Below are positions 1 through 13,400 of a stretch of DNA of 64,000 nucleotides, one piece after another. The position numbers were made by a program, and so were the translations under genes. How positions within the stretch are numbered: the first letter of the stretch is position 1; the number at the start of each line of letters is the position of its first letter. Source of the DNA: Schistosoma haematobium (lineage: Eukaryota; Platyhelminthes; Trematoda; Strigeidida; Schistosomatidae). The stretch is from the NCBI RefSeq assembly GCF_000699445.3, contig NC_067195.1, forward strand, positions 21,219,287-21,283,286. The letters are read 5' to 3'. The notes beneath the pieces are model-generated. The model did no database searches and had not been told where the DNA came from. It saw only the letters and a program-made list of their open reading frames with translations.

Positions 1-199
1 CACTAGTCAGTGTAGTATAAATGATAAATGATATAATTAGGAATACGGGCAAAATATAGGCTGATATGAAACCCAATACTGTTGATGCTATGCACGTCGC
101 ATAAACACCTTCTGTCCATTTCACTAATAACTTGTTACAAATTAACTTGGAACTCCATGGGTTTTCTCTGAATGGCCATGTAGTTATGTTATACTCCAT
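1..199 (-). CDS. Rhodopsin-like GPCR, 5' end only (runs off left edge)
   Basis: Minus-strand reading from an ATG at 199 stays open to base 1, giving 66 codons. The product begins MEYNITTWPF and covers a short extracellular N terminus and most of transmembrane segment 1, with GFISAYILP near residue 45. It aligns without gaps to residues 9-74 of the complete receptor at 15990-17111 (MKYNATTWPF; GFISAYILP), so this is a paralogue whose remaining six helices lie outside the window. An N-glycosylation sequon (NIT) follows the start. An in-frame stop lies upstream at about 221-223 with no other ATG between, so 199 is the best start. The fragment shows no lesion, but I cannot tell whether the full gene is intact. 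Confidence 0.75.
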   Translation of the reverse strand, partial: MEYNITTWPFRENPWSSKLICNKLLVKWTEGVYATCIASTVLGFISAYILPVFLIISFIIYTTLTS

Positions 200-957
200 T
201 TTTTCGATCGTTATTTCTTGTTAAATGGTGTTGTAGTTTAAAGGAAAATGTTCTTCTTACACAAGGTGCTTCATATTCATGAACACATCCATGTTAGTAG
301 AGGAATTTTCTAATCGCAATTTGTGTCGGTAACCAGCTAGTTTTGCAAACTTTATCAAAGTTAATAGAAAGGTGTTTCCACTAATAATCAATGTAAGTAA
401 TCAAATAAATGGTTAATCATTCAGTTATTTTGCTGATTTCATACCATTTCACCTTTTGAGATGCATTTAGGAACCAAGACTATTGCCAAGCCGAACATTG
501 TTCACTTACAGATAGACATTTTAATGCATCTGTTCATCGTGCTTGAAGTAATTATATTCTTGTACATATATGCTTTTGTTCTATGTGGTTTGTTAGTTTA
601 AACCCCTTCTTTAATGAAGTAATTGTCGGCCATCCAAATATAGGTCAATTTTATTTCACTGTGGTTGGCTAATACTGTTTTGTAGTGATCTTATATGGAC
701 TATTATGAATTTAAGTTTTCTAATTGGTAGTCTGCTCGTGATTGTCCGCTAACGTTTTCGACCAATCACATGGCTATACTGTAGCATATTCGTTAGGTTT
801 AGATTGCAGCGTACACTTCCACTAATAACAATCATCAATCTAATGGAAGCATCCATCATCATTAGTGGGCTATTTCACTTCTCTGAATCCTGAGTATTTT
901 GTTGTAATATATAAATGCATATATGTATTTGTTAAAGGGTAATGTAAATTGATTAGT
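200..957. other. Intergenic, nothing recognised
   Basis: This is AT-rich DNA upstream of the left-edge GPCR. No coding frame, repeat or RNA was identified. It presumably includes the 5' flank of that receptor. Confidence 0.5.
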
Positions 958-1131
958 ACGATGTCGATAATGAGTAATGTTAGACTACCACTGAAAACTT
1001 GAAAGCACTGGACAACAGTTTCATCCCAGTACGGGGCTTCTCAGTAGTGAGCATCCACTGCCCAACACGTGGGACTCGAACCTAGGACCTTCGGTCTCGT
1101 GCGCGAACGCCTAACCTCTAGAGTGTGAGAT
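958..1131 (-). mobile_element. SM-alpha-like tRNA-derived SINE with hammerhead relic
   Basis: On the minus strand, a tRNA-like head with a Pol III B-box-like motif (GGTTCGAGTCCC) at about 1071-1082 is followed by a hammerhead-like block at about 1005-1055. The catalytic core reads CUGAGAA and then, after a stem-loop, UGAAAC and GUC. Compared with the consensus CUGANGA, position 8 is changed (G to A), and helix II carries a mismatch, so self-cleavage is unlikely. The layout matches the copies near 10.3 and 26.9 kb. Confidence 0.7.
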
Positions 1132-2394
1132 AATCTATCAATATCAAGTCCTCGGATTTTTCAAACATTTTGAGTGACTATTTTCAAATGGTTGCTAATT
1201 TAAATCCTTACTAGATTTTATAAATGCCCACAAAAAATTCAAGTATACATAATTTTTAAGAAGTATAAGAACACGCCTCGCTTCAGTGTGGTTACCGTCT
1301 TCTCTAAATATACTGTATAAGAGTCTAAATTGTGTCGAACTTCTCTGTTCAGGTTAACTAGCATTTTATATGACATGATAAGTTCACATGATCAACTCTA
1401 ACTAGTTAATCGTTCCCTACAACATGTTATCTTTGTTCATGAACACCTCTTCTAGAAAGCCACTGATATAGTGAACACTGATCACATTGCTCCACCAGAT
1501 TACTCATTCAAATTCATCCATAAAGTAAAAAGATGTGGTTCAAATGGAATACAAATCAGAAACATATGTACCACAGGGGCCTTAGCGGTCCACCGACTCC
1601 AGCCTAATCTATTTGTATTAAACCAATAGAGGCAGCCTCTTTGAATATCTCGGCTGCCATACCCCGCAATCTGGATAATTCAACAAGTTAACTTTTTGCT
1701 TGTTTGTTTTAACACAGAATTATGCCTATTAGTCTCATAACCTATTCAGGTGTGTTTTTGAGAAGTTTACAACATTTCGCTATACAAGTTACAAAAGAGC
1801 CCAATGAGACATAGTGGTTGCTGGCTATATTCATCGAAAAGAATATACATTATTCAGATGTTGATTCCTGAACTGCTAACAATTAACTAGCGACCACTCA
1901 ATATTTATCGCAAGAATCGATAAAGAAATAAGAAAAGGAAACCTGTTGAGATACTTTGTGCTGAGAATTCTATATTTCACCGAAAATATAACATTGAATA
2001 AAGGTAATAATAATAATATCATTTTATCATGATCTCAACTCCCTTCATATCATCCATACTCGCTAAACTATTGCCATTATTCTATCATAATTTCTTCATA
2101 ACCATTAATTAGCTATTATCAGAATACCTATCCAGTTCTTTATATTTACCAGGAGAGAAATTTTCTCTCTTCTATGTAATATCTTCATCTGAAAACATTT
2201 TCCCTTAATTGTTTGCTCATTACGTAGTCAATCTATATTTGGAATTTTTAAACTATTATCAACGCAATACCGCTCGGTATTCATTTCTTTAATTTCTTTC
2301 TAGTTGATAATTATCTTCCATCTTTAATGTATTTTCCCCTTGGTCTTTTAGGTGTTTCTCGACACTTGGAAAAACTTCTTATTACCTTTGAAAT
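1132..2394. other. Intergenic, nothing recognised
   Basis: No gene was seen. A GC-richer stretch at about 1575-1670 looks repeat-like but matches nothing else I could find in the window. Confidence 0.4.
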
Positions 2395-4870
2395 AATGCA
2401 ACATTGATCAATGTTATCACAGACTCCTCCTGGAGCTCGTCCAGCGTTACTGACGGTCCCAAGAGCGATTAAAAGGAAGGAGACAGAGATAGGGCCAGCA
2501 ACTCCATCCCATAGAAAAATCCCTGCCAAAATAACGCCAGCCAAAGACGTCATTTAAGTCATTAACATTCTCTTCTGAGGGTTAAGGGATAATCAGCTAT
2601 AAGAATATCGACGTCCCACTGTGAATACTGAGATGTTTCAAAGGTCACAAAGCTGATTCCCCTTCAAACAACCAAAGGAACAATTAACACCAATAAATGG
2701 AAAGTCCGCATCATGTGGCAGACCAGGAAGACCAGCTGAGGATATGATAAGCTACAACCTGATGGTGCTCGGAATAAGTGAAACTCATAGGATGCGAACT
2801 GGACAAAAATGGTCAGCTTCGATAGGGGTATTGTTGCACTCTGGTTATGAAGAAAAAATACAAGGCTGCAGACGATCGTAGAGAAGTGTCCAGAAAAGAA
2901 CCTGACTATCCCGATGGGAGGCCTGAAGGCCAGGGTTGGAATGGAAAAAACACCGGTTATGGCGACAGATTTGCAAATTTATGTGCTTTAAACGAAATGA
3001 TTATAGGTGGTAGTATATTTCACCACAAACGCATACAGAAAACTACATTGGTTTCACCGGATCACATTACAGAGAATCTGATCGATTACGTTCTTTTTAA
3101 CGAAAAATTCTGACGGTTCATAAAAGACGTAATAACGAACAAGAGAGCTGACATAGTTTGAGATTACTAATTGTTGATAGTCAATTTAAAGCAAAAGATA
3201 AAGAATCCCAGGACAGCTGGAGAAACAGCAATACAAAAGTTTAATACAGCCTTCCTTTGAGATTTTACAAGCTTAGAGAGTTCAGTATGGTGGTGATCAA
3301 CAACACATTTCAAGCTTTACAAGATCAACTCAAACAAGAGGAAACCACCATAGACAACTACTGGGAAAGGATTCAAAAGCATTAACTTCAAAATTCAAAG
3401 AGATGCTGGTTCCCAAAAAGCACCATCATGAGAAGATCTCTATCGATGTCTTGGTCAAGGTTCAAGAAAGGAAAGACAGGAAGACAGCAATTAACAGCAT
3501 CCGAACAAGGGCAGAATAAACCAGGGCACAGAAGCAAATAAACCGGTAAAGAGAGACATCAGGGCTGATAAGCGGAAATACGTGTATGACCTAATAGAAA
3601 AGGCTACAAAAAAGGATATACAAGAAAACTGTATGATATTACAAACAAGCAGCTTGTAAGAAAACATAGTAGATCAAAGCAACCAGCCAACAACAAAGAA
3701 GGAAAATCAATCACTGAGGGTTAATAGTAGCGGGATAGATGCGTGGAGCACCTTGAAGATCTTTCGAATGTAATGAAAATTCCCATTTTGCCATTTGGTA
3801 AATAAAGAAGGAACGGATTGAGCGAAGAAAAAACCAACTGAAAAGAAATTTCTTCGCTCAATTCGTTCCATCTTTCGAATAGATCGGCACCTCTGAGCAC
3901 ACCCAACATCGAGGCTAAACCCAAAGATTGCCACGCAGATGGTACCCCATCAACGAACAAAGAAATCAACAAGGTCATCACGAAATTCAGGAATCCCGAA
4001 GAAGTAGTTGAAACAAATAGCTTGGATGCAGTCAGACATTTTCGACTTCTAAAATGACCTAATGTCATAACGCTTAGTTTTCCACGTCTACACGAAAGGG
4101 ACGTTACTTGATACTAGATTCCCTCCCAGTGTCTATTCTACAGGACTTCGACACAACTCAGATCAAGAACACGTTATTGGTCTCACTAGAGTGTAAATGT
4201 ATTTCCACAACCAAAGCCGACAACAATCAATAATAATAAGAATAATATCAAGGATAGGGGAATATTAACTCATCTAATGCCTGTCAGACTATCTACAAGT
4301 CTAAATAAGCAAACAACCAATCATTATCATCCTCGCTTACTCATCATCTATCCTCTCTACCTCAAACACAGCAACAAATTAGATTGGAGAATGCCAATAA
4401 AGAAGCTGCTTCTACATCAGTAAGCCACAACATACACAAGGAAAATGAAAAGATCCTAAAATACAATACAGCCTGCACCAACCAAATCACACCTGACGGT
4501 CATTTTCTCGAAGAGATGGAAGGCTTTACGTGCCTGGACAGCATTACTGATAAAAAAGGATGATCTGGTGCAGATATAAACGTACGAATAGGCACTGCAA
4601 AAGTAACATTCCTACAACTGACAAATGTCTGGAACTAAAAACAACCGTCACCCATTACCAAAGTAAGAATCTCCAACACTAATGTTAGAACAATTCTGTT
4701 GTATGTAGCTGAAACTTGGACAATTGTCACCACCATCACCAAAAGAGTAATAATATCCACAAACACCCGTCAACGTGAATTACACCAAATCCATTAGCCA
4801 GATACCATCAGCAGCAACTTACTTTGACAGGGATCAATCTAGCTAACAGTTGAGGTGGAAATTATGAGGA
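2395..4870 (+). pseudogene. Decayed RTE-clade (SR2-like) non-LTR retrotransposon
   Basis: Plus-strand fragments in the order expected for an RTE element. A leader is similar to that at 22.0 kb. An N-terminal endonuclease part follows (YNLMVLGISETH near 2755; then GDRFANLCALNEMI, IFHHKRI and PDHITENLIDYV in the 2847-3113 frame). Scattered pieces of the linker run to about 4190, and the reverse transcriptase C-terminal region lies at about 4380-4870. Stops and frameshifts are frequent and the catalytic RT core is missing. In the 2847-3113 frame part of the endonuclease after NTGYG has been deleted. This is a dead copy. The arm at 4434-4720 is repeated inverted at 5985-6256. Confidence 0.7.
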
Positions 4871-5689
4871 GACATTAGGGGCGTAAAGTCTCCCGAAAAT
4901 TTTTAAATCAGTGTAGTTTCATTCGGGTAAGTGATACCGATACACACGACGACAATATAAACAAGAACTGGAGGTTATCAAGAACGGAATTTATCCGACT
5001 GGTTGTCACATTGATATATTTCCAGGTAGATTTTTACTACTTATAAAACTTTTGAGTAGCAACAACATTCATGCACATATTCGTTACTTGCACTACCAAC
5101 GTCCAATACTTTTGGAACAATAATTTATCTACTAACAATACAAATCAATATTTCCCACCTACTCAACTGACACACATAGTATAGTCTATTTACTATATGA
5201 GTGAACTAGAGTGCACGATGATGAGGATGAATGATATCCTGCATGCGGTCATTCCATCAGAAAGATCTTAAATGTTTTGTTCATCAAACAAATGGTAATC
5301 ACATGTCCACTCATTTCTCATCGACTTAGTGTTCAGTTGAGTTTGGTTTCTAGACACAAATATAGCCTCCTCATTTTCACCGACCCTCCTTAATTCTCTA
5401 AATCTAACTAGCACCTCAGTCAGCTTAAAAGCTTATCCCGAAAGCTCATCCTATCACAACTGTCACCATAGCCTGATTTGTTTCCTTACATCTCGTAACA
5501 TGTAATTATAAACACTCATCAATGATTTCAGTTTGTATATAGGTTAAACCTGGTCTTCTTTAACAATAGACTTGAACTCATACGAGACTACGCCTGGAGT
5601 AGACTATATGTCGTTTGCTATACTGGTGAAACTATTTATTTTAATTACGCCTGATACCCTCCGTGAATCATTGATCCCCGACAAAGATT
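4871..5689. other. Spacer between inverted RTE relics
   Basis: No recognised gene. This is AT-rich sequence lying between two tail-to-tail RTE relics. Its right part may be 3'-flanking DNA of the minus-strand relic. Confidence 0.4.
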
Positions 5690-7160
5690 CTTCAACTGAC
5701 TCTGTCCACCGCTTCTTTCACAGTTCATACAAGTTCCCATCCGTCAACTCAGCGTCTGCCTCCGATTCTTGGCGCAATGTATTCTTTGGTCTACCTCATT
5801 TCTTTTTATCTTTAGGATTCCAAGTTAGGACATGTCTCCTGATGGAGTCTACAGATTTTCTCAATGTGTACCATTTACTTTCAGCGTCTTGTTGTTGATG
5901 GTATCCGAGCAATAGATCTGAAATATATTTCGTCAACAACTATCCATTAATACCTTTAACTTTTGATGATGAATATAATGGTTCTCCAAGTTTCAGCTAC
6001 ATACAACAGAATTGTTCTAACATTAGTGTTGGAGATTCTTACTTTGGTAATGGGTGACGGTTGTTTTTAGTTCCAGACATTTGTCAGTTGTAGGAATGTT
6101 ACTTTTGCAGTGCCCATTCGTACGTTTATATCTGCACCAGATCATCCTTTTTTATCAGTAATGCTGTCCAGGCACGTAAAGCCTTCCATCTCTTCGAGAA
6201 AATGACCGTCAGGTGTGATTTGGTTGGTGCAGGCTGTATTGTATTTTCCTTGTGAATGTTGAAATCCAATTTTATTGAATGTCTACAGCAGTGTTTGTCT
6301 CTATTGGTATTTGCCACTGTGTCAGTGATGGCAGATTTGAGACCCTTCTAGGCCTATGTTACTCAGATGCATCTAAATTGCCCAATATGCTCCATAGTTT
6401 AGTTGGAACATCGAGTAGAGAAAAGGCGATAGTAGGTAGCTAAGTCTGAGTCCAGGCATCATTTAGAATGAACCTGTGCGCTTCCCTCCACGTATATCGC
6501 AATTTAGTCCTTCACACGGATTCCGTTTTCCTGTTTTTCTTGTCTTGGGTGCTTCTTGAGGTCTATCATCTCCAAGCATGTCAAATTTATTACCCCTTTA
6601 ACCACGTTCCACTTGTTCTGCATGATAGTTTACACTTCTAGTAAATCTTGTTGGACTTAGAAACTTGTTAAAAGCACTAAAGAAGACTGTATCAGACCAT
6701 TTGGTACTGTTTGTTTATTTATTCAAAACTTCGTTAACTTTTTTTAGATTAGCCACCAGCGGGCGGTGATCCGAAGCTACATCAACTCTCTTTGTTCTCA
6801 TGTCTTCCATAGACCTTCTGAATTCTTTATTGAAGCAGTTATTATCGATCTGGTTTTCTGTGGTGTGGTCCGGTCAAACCAGGGTGGCTTTCTGTATAGA
6901 TTTGTAAAGAGATGCTTCTGCCTATGACTTTGTTGTTGAAAGTCTACAGATCTACCACTTCCTCATCGTTCGCACTCCTTCCTCACAGTCCATGTCGTCT
7001 CGTGACGCGTTCGTACCTGGTGCTGTTCATCCAGACTTAGTGTTTCGATTAGGTCTTTTTCTGAACGTTTCCTTATAATTGACTGCAGCTTCTCATAAAA
7101 TTGGTCTTTATCACCTTCAGTGCCGTCATCGTTGAATGCATAGCACATGGCGACACATTG
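5690..7160 (-). pseudogene. Decayed RTE-clade (SR2-like) element, minus strand
   Basis: Read on the minus strand from 7160 downward. An endonuclease piece comes first (KDQFYEKLQSIIRK at 6963-7148), then PDHTTENQID near 6850. The C-terminal domain lies at 5690-6260, including the frame mirrored by an open plus-strand frame at 5572-5898 (minus-strand motifs LTWNPK and RPKNTLR, typical of the RTE tail). The reverse transcriptase core is missing, and stops and frameshifts are present. It faces the plus-strand relic at 2395-4870 tail to tail. Confidence 0.65.
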
Positions 7161-7279
7161 TTGAACTCAGAATCCTGAGTCTCGCATCTCAGACATTTTT
7201 CGTGCTCCCTTAGACATTATTAATGCAATCCTTGTATGTGCGAGGTCTTTTGTTCTTCACAACCAGAATGAAATAACAG

Positions 7280-7725
7280 CTCTCCTGAAGTTGAAGAAAC
7301 TTGGAGAACTATTACAACCATCATCAAGAAAGTACAAGTAGTTATAACCAGTTTTCTACGTTAGGTACTCAATGTCTGTTGACCGAGTACCATCAACAAC
7401 ATCCTACTGTGGGAGAGAATAAACTAACTTCCAACTGAAGAAGAAACTAGAAAAAGACGTTGGAGTTGGATAGGACATACGTTGAGGAAATCATCAGACT
7501 GTATCACGAGGTAAACGCTAATTTGGAATCCTGAAGGAGAAAGAAAAAGAGGAAGACCAAGGAACAAATTGTGTCAACGATTGGAGGCAGACACCAAAAG
7601 GACGAATGTCAACCGGAAACATTTGGAAAGAACTGTTCAGAAGTGAGTTGAATGAATAATGCTTGTAAGCGGCTTATGCTCCTCCACGAAAGTTAGCAGG
7701 AGTAAGTCTCCCGAAGTTAGTCCGT
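7280..7725 (+). pseudogene. RTE-clade (SR2-like) 3' fragment
   Basis: The plus-strand translation gives the RTE C-terminal signature in order: [59 protein letters not shown], then the tail, ending near AAYAPPRKLAGVS. In-frame stops interrupt it. Only the part after the polymerase domain is present. Confidence 0.7.
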
Positions 7726-10256
7726 TTTGTCTAGATTGTGTCGAATGACCTTCGCTTACTCCAAGCACATCCATGGGTTATCTTCTGTGGTTATCTGAAT
7801 GACCCTCTCAGTCTTACATATTCTTTGGGAGCTCCACGTACTTATATTAATTTCTGCTTTAGTTGTGAGAGGATTAATCGGCTACTATTATTACTATTTG
7901 GACTTCAAGTAACATTAAAGAATTTGTGAATGTTCATGTGCTTTTTTTTATTTCATTTGTAAACCATAGTAACTAGAAACAATATTTTAAATCTTGGTTG
8001 AAAATTTTATATTCTATAACTGAGCATGACAATAACAATTATTATGTCTTTAAATAAATAATTTTTGAAATTTTGCAAACAATTTAAATATTCGTTTCTT
8101 CTTTATTTAAACTGTAACAAAGTTAATTATGCTTACATTCGTTAAGTAGCAACAGTGATAGTTTTAAATTTTCATAATATCACAAGATTTCCGTGCTTGT
8201 TTTGTTTATTCTTTCTTTATCTTCGATGAATCGTACTCATTTCACTCTGATTTGCATGTGTAACGAAATTAACAATGAAAATAAGCAAATTTGTCCAAAA
8301 AAAGAAAAAAACATTTCTACTTTCAAGATAGAGGATAACTAACACAGAATATTTTAAATACTTCTACGCTTATACGATGATTCTAATATAAGTTACTTCA
8401 CACAGTTCTAATTGTATTTTAATGTAGTGAATATTGCTATAGAGAGGTGCAAGCGAAACTTAACAATGCTTTCGATAGTATCACAATATGGTAGTGGTAA
8501 TAAGTGTAAATGTTGCAAGTGCATTCACTATCGCAGTTGCAGATAATTTGACACATCCTATTTTACTAATTGTTATATTCAACGTGATTATTGAGGAAAG
8601 TGAATGAATGATATTCTATCCTTCATTTAATCTATGAAAATTCGATGCAAGAAATGAATCTCATACTTGAGACCAACTAGTAGCTTTCCTTGTTTAATTA
8701 CGCTTTCATAAATGGATATATTTATAAGGAGAAATGTCATGAATTTCAACTCACTGACAGATAGATATTAAAAGGAATATTTACTTCACATAGAATGATC
8801 AAACATTCTTATAAAATCGCTTCTAGATTGAACTAAATACTTTTGGTGTTATACACGGTCTGAAATTACTCATAAGTAATGAGACACATTGCAGTTGATA
8901 GGATGTAACCTTAGTTCCTAAATATTATGAATGCTAGATAATTGTATCTTTATACCTACGAAAATGCTTATAAATCTTGTTAGAAAATCTAGTGTTCCAA
9001 GAAATGCTCTAAGTGGGCTCGAATTCAGTGTTAAATATCTCTTCTCTATTAAATACGTTAGTTATCCGGCTCAACTCATAGATTTAGCATGAGTAGCTTG
9101 TTGTAGAGTCATATACGTAGTAAGGATCATTGAAACAAAATTTCACAATAACGATTGATTTCTTACTTGTATTTGAATTATTCGATATAGTTTGAAAAGA
9201 ATGGAGTATTCGATATGTGGTTTACTATCAAGCTCAAAGTCTATTTCACTCATTATTTACCATCAATATGGAAATAATGCTAAGAAACGTATGCATCAGT
9301 ATTCGGTGTAAGTTGTCGGCAAGTTCAATTCCAATTGAGTGACCGTAAGAATCCCACGAATATGGACGCTGTTCATCGCTAAATTAATTGAATATAATTT
9401 TTTGCTTACATTGACACAGTGGAGAATTCACAGTCCGTCCCCAGATGAACCATGTTGTACATTATATTCGATTGGTCTGAAAAATAAACTGGGTGTAATG
9501 TGTGCACTATGCCCAAATCTTTACTTTCATATTTATATACTATAACCATTTATCCTTCATACATCCTTTTACACCTTGTTGATGAGTCCAAATCAACATA
9601 AAACCTAAGTACATGGTTTCCTACTAGCTGCTTCCAACCGTCTCACATACTTTTATACAGAAAACAAAATTGGATTATTGTATATAGTTTTCTTTCCATA
9701 AAACCAAATCAACTAACAGTGGAATTATGGAATTGTAAGTATTATGACCAAGGTTTGGTTTGATAATTTCAAACAAATTGAATGTTAGATGCTTTGTATA
9801 TGGTAAACAAATAGTATTTTGCACTATCCCATTGAGTAGAAAATTGTCTCTTTTAGGGAATAAATAACGAGTCTAAATTGTCCAGACTAGTGAATACATG
9901 ATTTTATTGTCATATGTTGTAGTATAACTTGCTGATTCCATATTCAACTTAAGTCTAAATTTAATATATTTGGAATTATATCTGATATAATAAAGAGTAT
10001 TGGTTGCGTAAAACCAGTTTTTGTATCCCAAACTATGCCTTTAGTGTGATAATCTTGTTCAATAAACAAAGTACTGTACGTCTTTCCCAAATTACTTATA
10101 TGATCTATTTCTCCAGGTCACATAAATAAAGTTTAGATAAATATGTCTTACTTTCATTACTTACTTTCTGCAATTTAGTCATCTGATCCACTGTGTACAA
10201 ATGTGTCAGTTTGATGAAAACCATGTTTGCATCCTAATCTTTATCTATCTCCCATT
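7726..10256. other. Intergenic, nothing recognised
   Basis: About 2.5 kb of AT-rich DNA. Short open frames (for example 7738-7929 and 9339-9545) have no recognisable domain or splice context. I see no gene here. Confidence 0.5.
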
Positions 10257-10475
10257 TTATCAGTATAGGGTCGTGGAGATTGTTGAGTTTTGATTGAGGT
10301 CATGAATGGATCAATGTTAGACCACCATTGAGAACCTGGAAGCATTGGACGGGTGTTTCGTCCTAATATAGAACGCCTCAGCAATGCCCGTCCACGATCT
10401 TGTACGCGGTATACGGACCCAGGACCTTCAGGCTTGTGCGTGAACGCTTAATCGATAGACCACTGAACCGGGATC
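10257..10475 (-). mobile_element. SM-alpha-like SINE with hammerhead relic
   Basis: On the minus strand, a tRNA-like head (GGTTCAGTGGTCTA near 10460) is followed by a hammerhead block at 10342-10387 and a tail through about 10257. Helix I is intact as GCAUUG paired with CAAUGC, and helix II is GUUC/GGAC with one wobble pair. GAAAC and the GUC cleavage triplet are kept. The core reads CUGAGGC: position 9, normally A, is C, so the ribozyme is probably inactive. Variable position 7 being G is compatible with the motif. Confidence 0.75.
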
Positions 10476-13400
10476 CAGTAGTGTTAGTGTCTAATTTCAA
10501 TCAATCCACCATATTGCGCGAACATCTTCCATTGTCTTAGGTGGATATCTGAATCACTGCCTAATTCTCACTTGTTGCAGATACAAACGATCAGTAACTT
10601 TACTGACTTCTGGATTCTCATTCATAAAAACACGTAGTTCCTGCTCTTCACTCACTTACGACTCGTGTGTACTTGAGTATATCTATCACTTATTACATTG
10701 TCCGGTCCCTGTCTTTATCACTACGCATTATCTATTTAACCTCTATTGGCGCTTTCAATGAATGGTATCCAGGGGTTAGCACGATTGCCTTCTCTTCTTT
10801 TTGCTGCGCACTCCTGCTTTTCGTCTGAGTAAACAAATTCATGAAATAAATTTATTCAACTTAATCCTAAATTAGCATCTGATTACCTACATCGCCCGAA
10901 CGACGTTAACTTAGGTGCGATCTAAGGAATTCATACTCATTCGTTCATCCAGATCAGAGTCAGATGTCGGCTCAATAAAATGTCCAACAATATTATTAGA
11001 AATAGAACATTATTCTAAAAAGATTTCTTTAAACTAAATCCTCTGACACGACACAAAGCAACGACAATTTATAAAATACGTAGTTTAAGAATAACAATAA
11101 AAGATAATGGTACATATTTTTATCGTTTCCAGAAAGTTAGAAGCTTTGGTGTATGCACATAATTTTGACATTTATTTCCTGATAACAGAATCTTTTGAAT
11201 TGAAATTTTCTAATTTGCTTCTGTACGAATGAATTTTTTAAGGATAAGTTGATAATTCTAGCTGAGTTATCTCTTAACACACTTAAATGTAATGCTAGGC
11301 ATGTACACAATGTACAAATATTGTTATATAAAGACCGTTTTGCATCTTGGTAACAGTGAATAAGCAATCTTCCGTTAGACCAAATCAAGAGTCGCACTGA
11401 AACCTTGATCTTGGAAGCATACGTCAGGGTGGGTTTCTAATTTGAAGTGTCTTATATTAGTAGGCTTTTTAAATAGTTATCATATATCAACATAAGTGTT
11501 AAATGATACAAGTTTGAGAACGCATCAAATGATCATGTCTTTGGACAATGATTTATTTCCATTACTTAGACACTTAGGTTATAAAGGATTCAAATCATCG
11601 AACGAAGGAGTCTATCACTGAGGAGAATAATTATGCAAGTTAAATGAGATAGCTGGTGATATTATAAAAAGCACGACCCACTAGATCATTAATAAATATT
11701 CCAGATGTTTCTTTTCCAAAAAAATAATTCTGGGAACTATATTCTAATTCTTAAAAGATTTTGTGTCCTTGATCTGGAACTTATATAACAACAGTAGCAG
11801 AGAGCATTTGAAAGCTTCATATATTTGCAGACCGTTAACAAGAATGTGGTTTAAGGTAACTCCGACTGATCGTGGTAATATTGTTCTTATTTACTAAAAA
11901 TTCCACCAAAATGAAGTGTTCAATGAAGACTGATACATTGTGCTGAATAGAAATCATTTGAATGGTAAATACAAATGATTAACCATAAAATGGCCAACTT
12001 CACACGACTCGTCATGAAATGGTTTTCATTTCTAAGGAATCAGCCAACAAAAGCTTCTTTCTCACCAATGTAACCCGTTGGGGTCGTGTATAAGAAACGT
12101 TTGTATCAGTATCAGCATCGAACAGCGAAAGTCGCAACAAGCTGGCTCACATTCTAAAAATGCTATCGTTAGGCTTTCTTTTATCTAATAAATCCATCAT
12201 TATTGAAGAGGATGTTCGTACAACATGCGGAACATCTAATCTTTAGTTTTAAAGTCACATCGAATAATACCGTACACATCCTCTCTTCATCAATATCAAT
12301 TAAATTCCTCATTAGGCTAGTTAATATTCCTCACTCCATGAAATAATATAACAGTTTTCTCCAACTTCTTGGTTACTTATTTCCAATTCTGTAAGTACTA
12401 TAAGAAATGCTTCTTTATTTGGTTTATTTTAGCTGACTAATCATGCATGCTAACCTCGTAGTATATTTGATCGTTTTTAAAGGGAACTTACAGTCTTACG
12501 AGGAAACCACTGATCAACTCAAGCTAGATATTACCGATGATTGATATTTTCTCCACATATGCTTTTTGGAGAAACAAGAGGAGATTGTATTGGAATTCAA
12601 TGCATCAAATATATTATGCGGTGAAAATAGATATCGTAGGAGTAAATATTAAAATGAAACGGCTACAGATGAAAGTGGATAAGAGTTAATTACCCTGAAA
12701 ACTCACTTTTCACATAGATTTTGAAAATACGACATGAGACTTGTCGCAACACTGCATTATTCTTCTGAGAACTTTTTATTGTAATCAAACATATGACGAT
12801 GCATAAAACCATCAGTCTTCTTCTTCTTCATATTATTATTAGAAATACAAGGTGGAGTAAACCTCAGATACCCTACTATCTCAAAATAAAAACCTGTAGA
12901 TCCCTCCATATATGTTACACTAAACGATATCATTTCCTATTGGTCAGTGATCTAAACATGTAAAAATATAGGACGTTCTACTTATCCAACAGAAAGTCAC
13001 ACATCAACTCAACTTGATACCGAATCATACAAGTTGCTTGCAAGAATTTGAGATTCGTTTAATTCGTTAATCTAAATATTTATTAAATTCTGCACGTAGT
13101 AATTCTATCGAGGATTGTTAATAATATGCCAACATTAGTATATTCTTAACGATATTGGATGTACGAAAATTGTGAAATCGTTATTGGATATGAAAAGCTA
13201 CAGAATATCACCCTACCAAAATAGTTTATCTTGATTTCCACACAAATCATACATTGTGCAGTGGCTTATGCATTTTCATCTAGTGTTGCATATTGAGACT
13301 GCTAACATAATCCCATATCGTTTGGTACTGAGTACACTTGTTCCAACCTCTTAATAATATTCACAAATTGTCTAGATCTTTTTTGTGGTTTCGATGTTTC

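Noticed and set aside
5572..5898. 108-residue plus-strand frame
   Set aside because: Antisense to the RTE tail on the minus strand, whose LTWNPK and RPKNTLR motifs explain the open frame.
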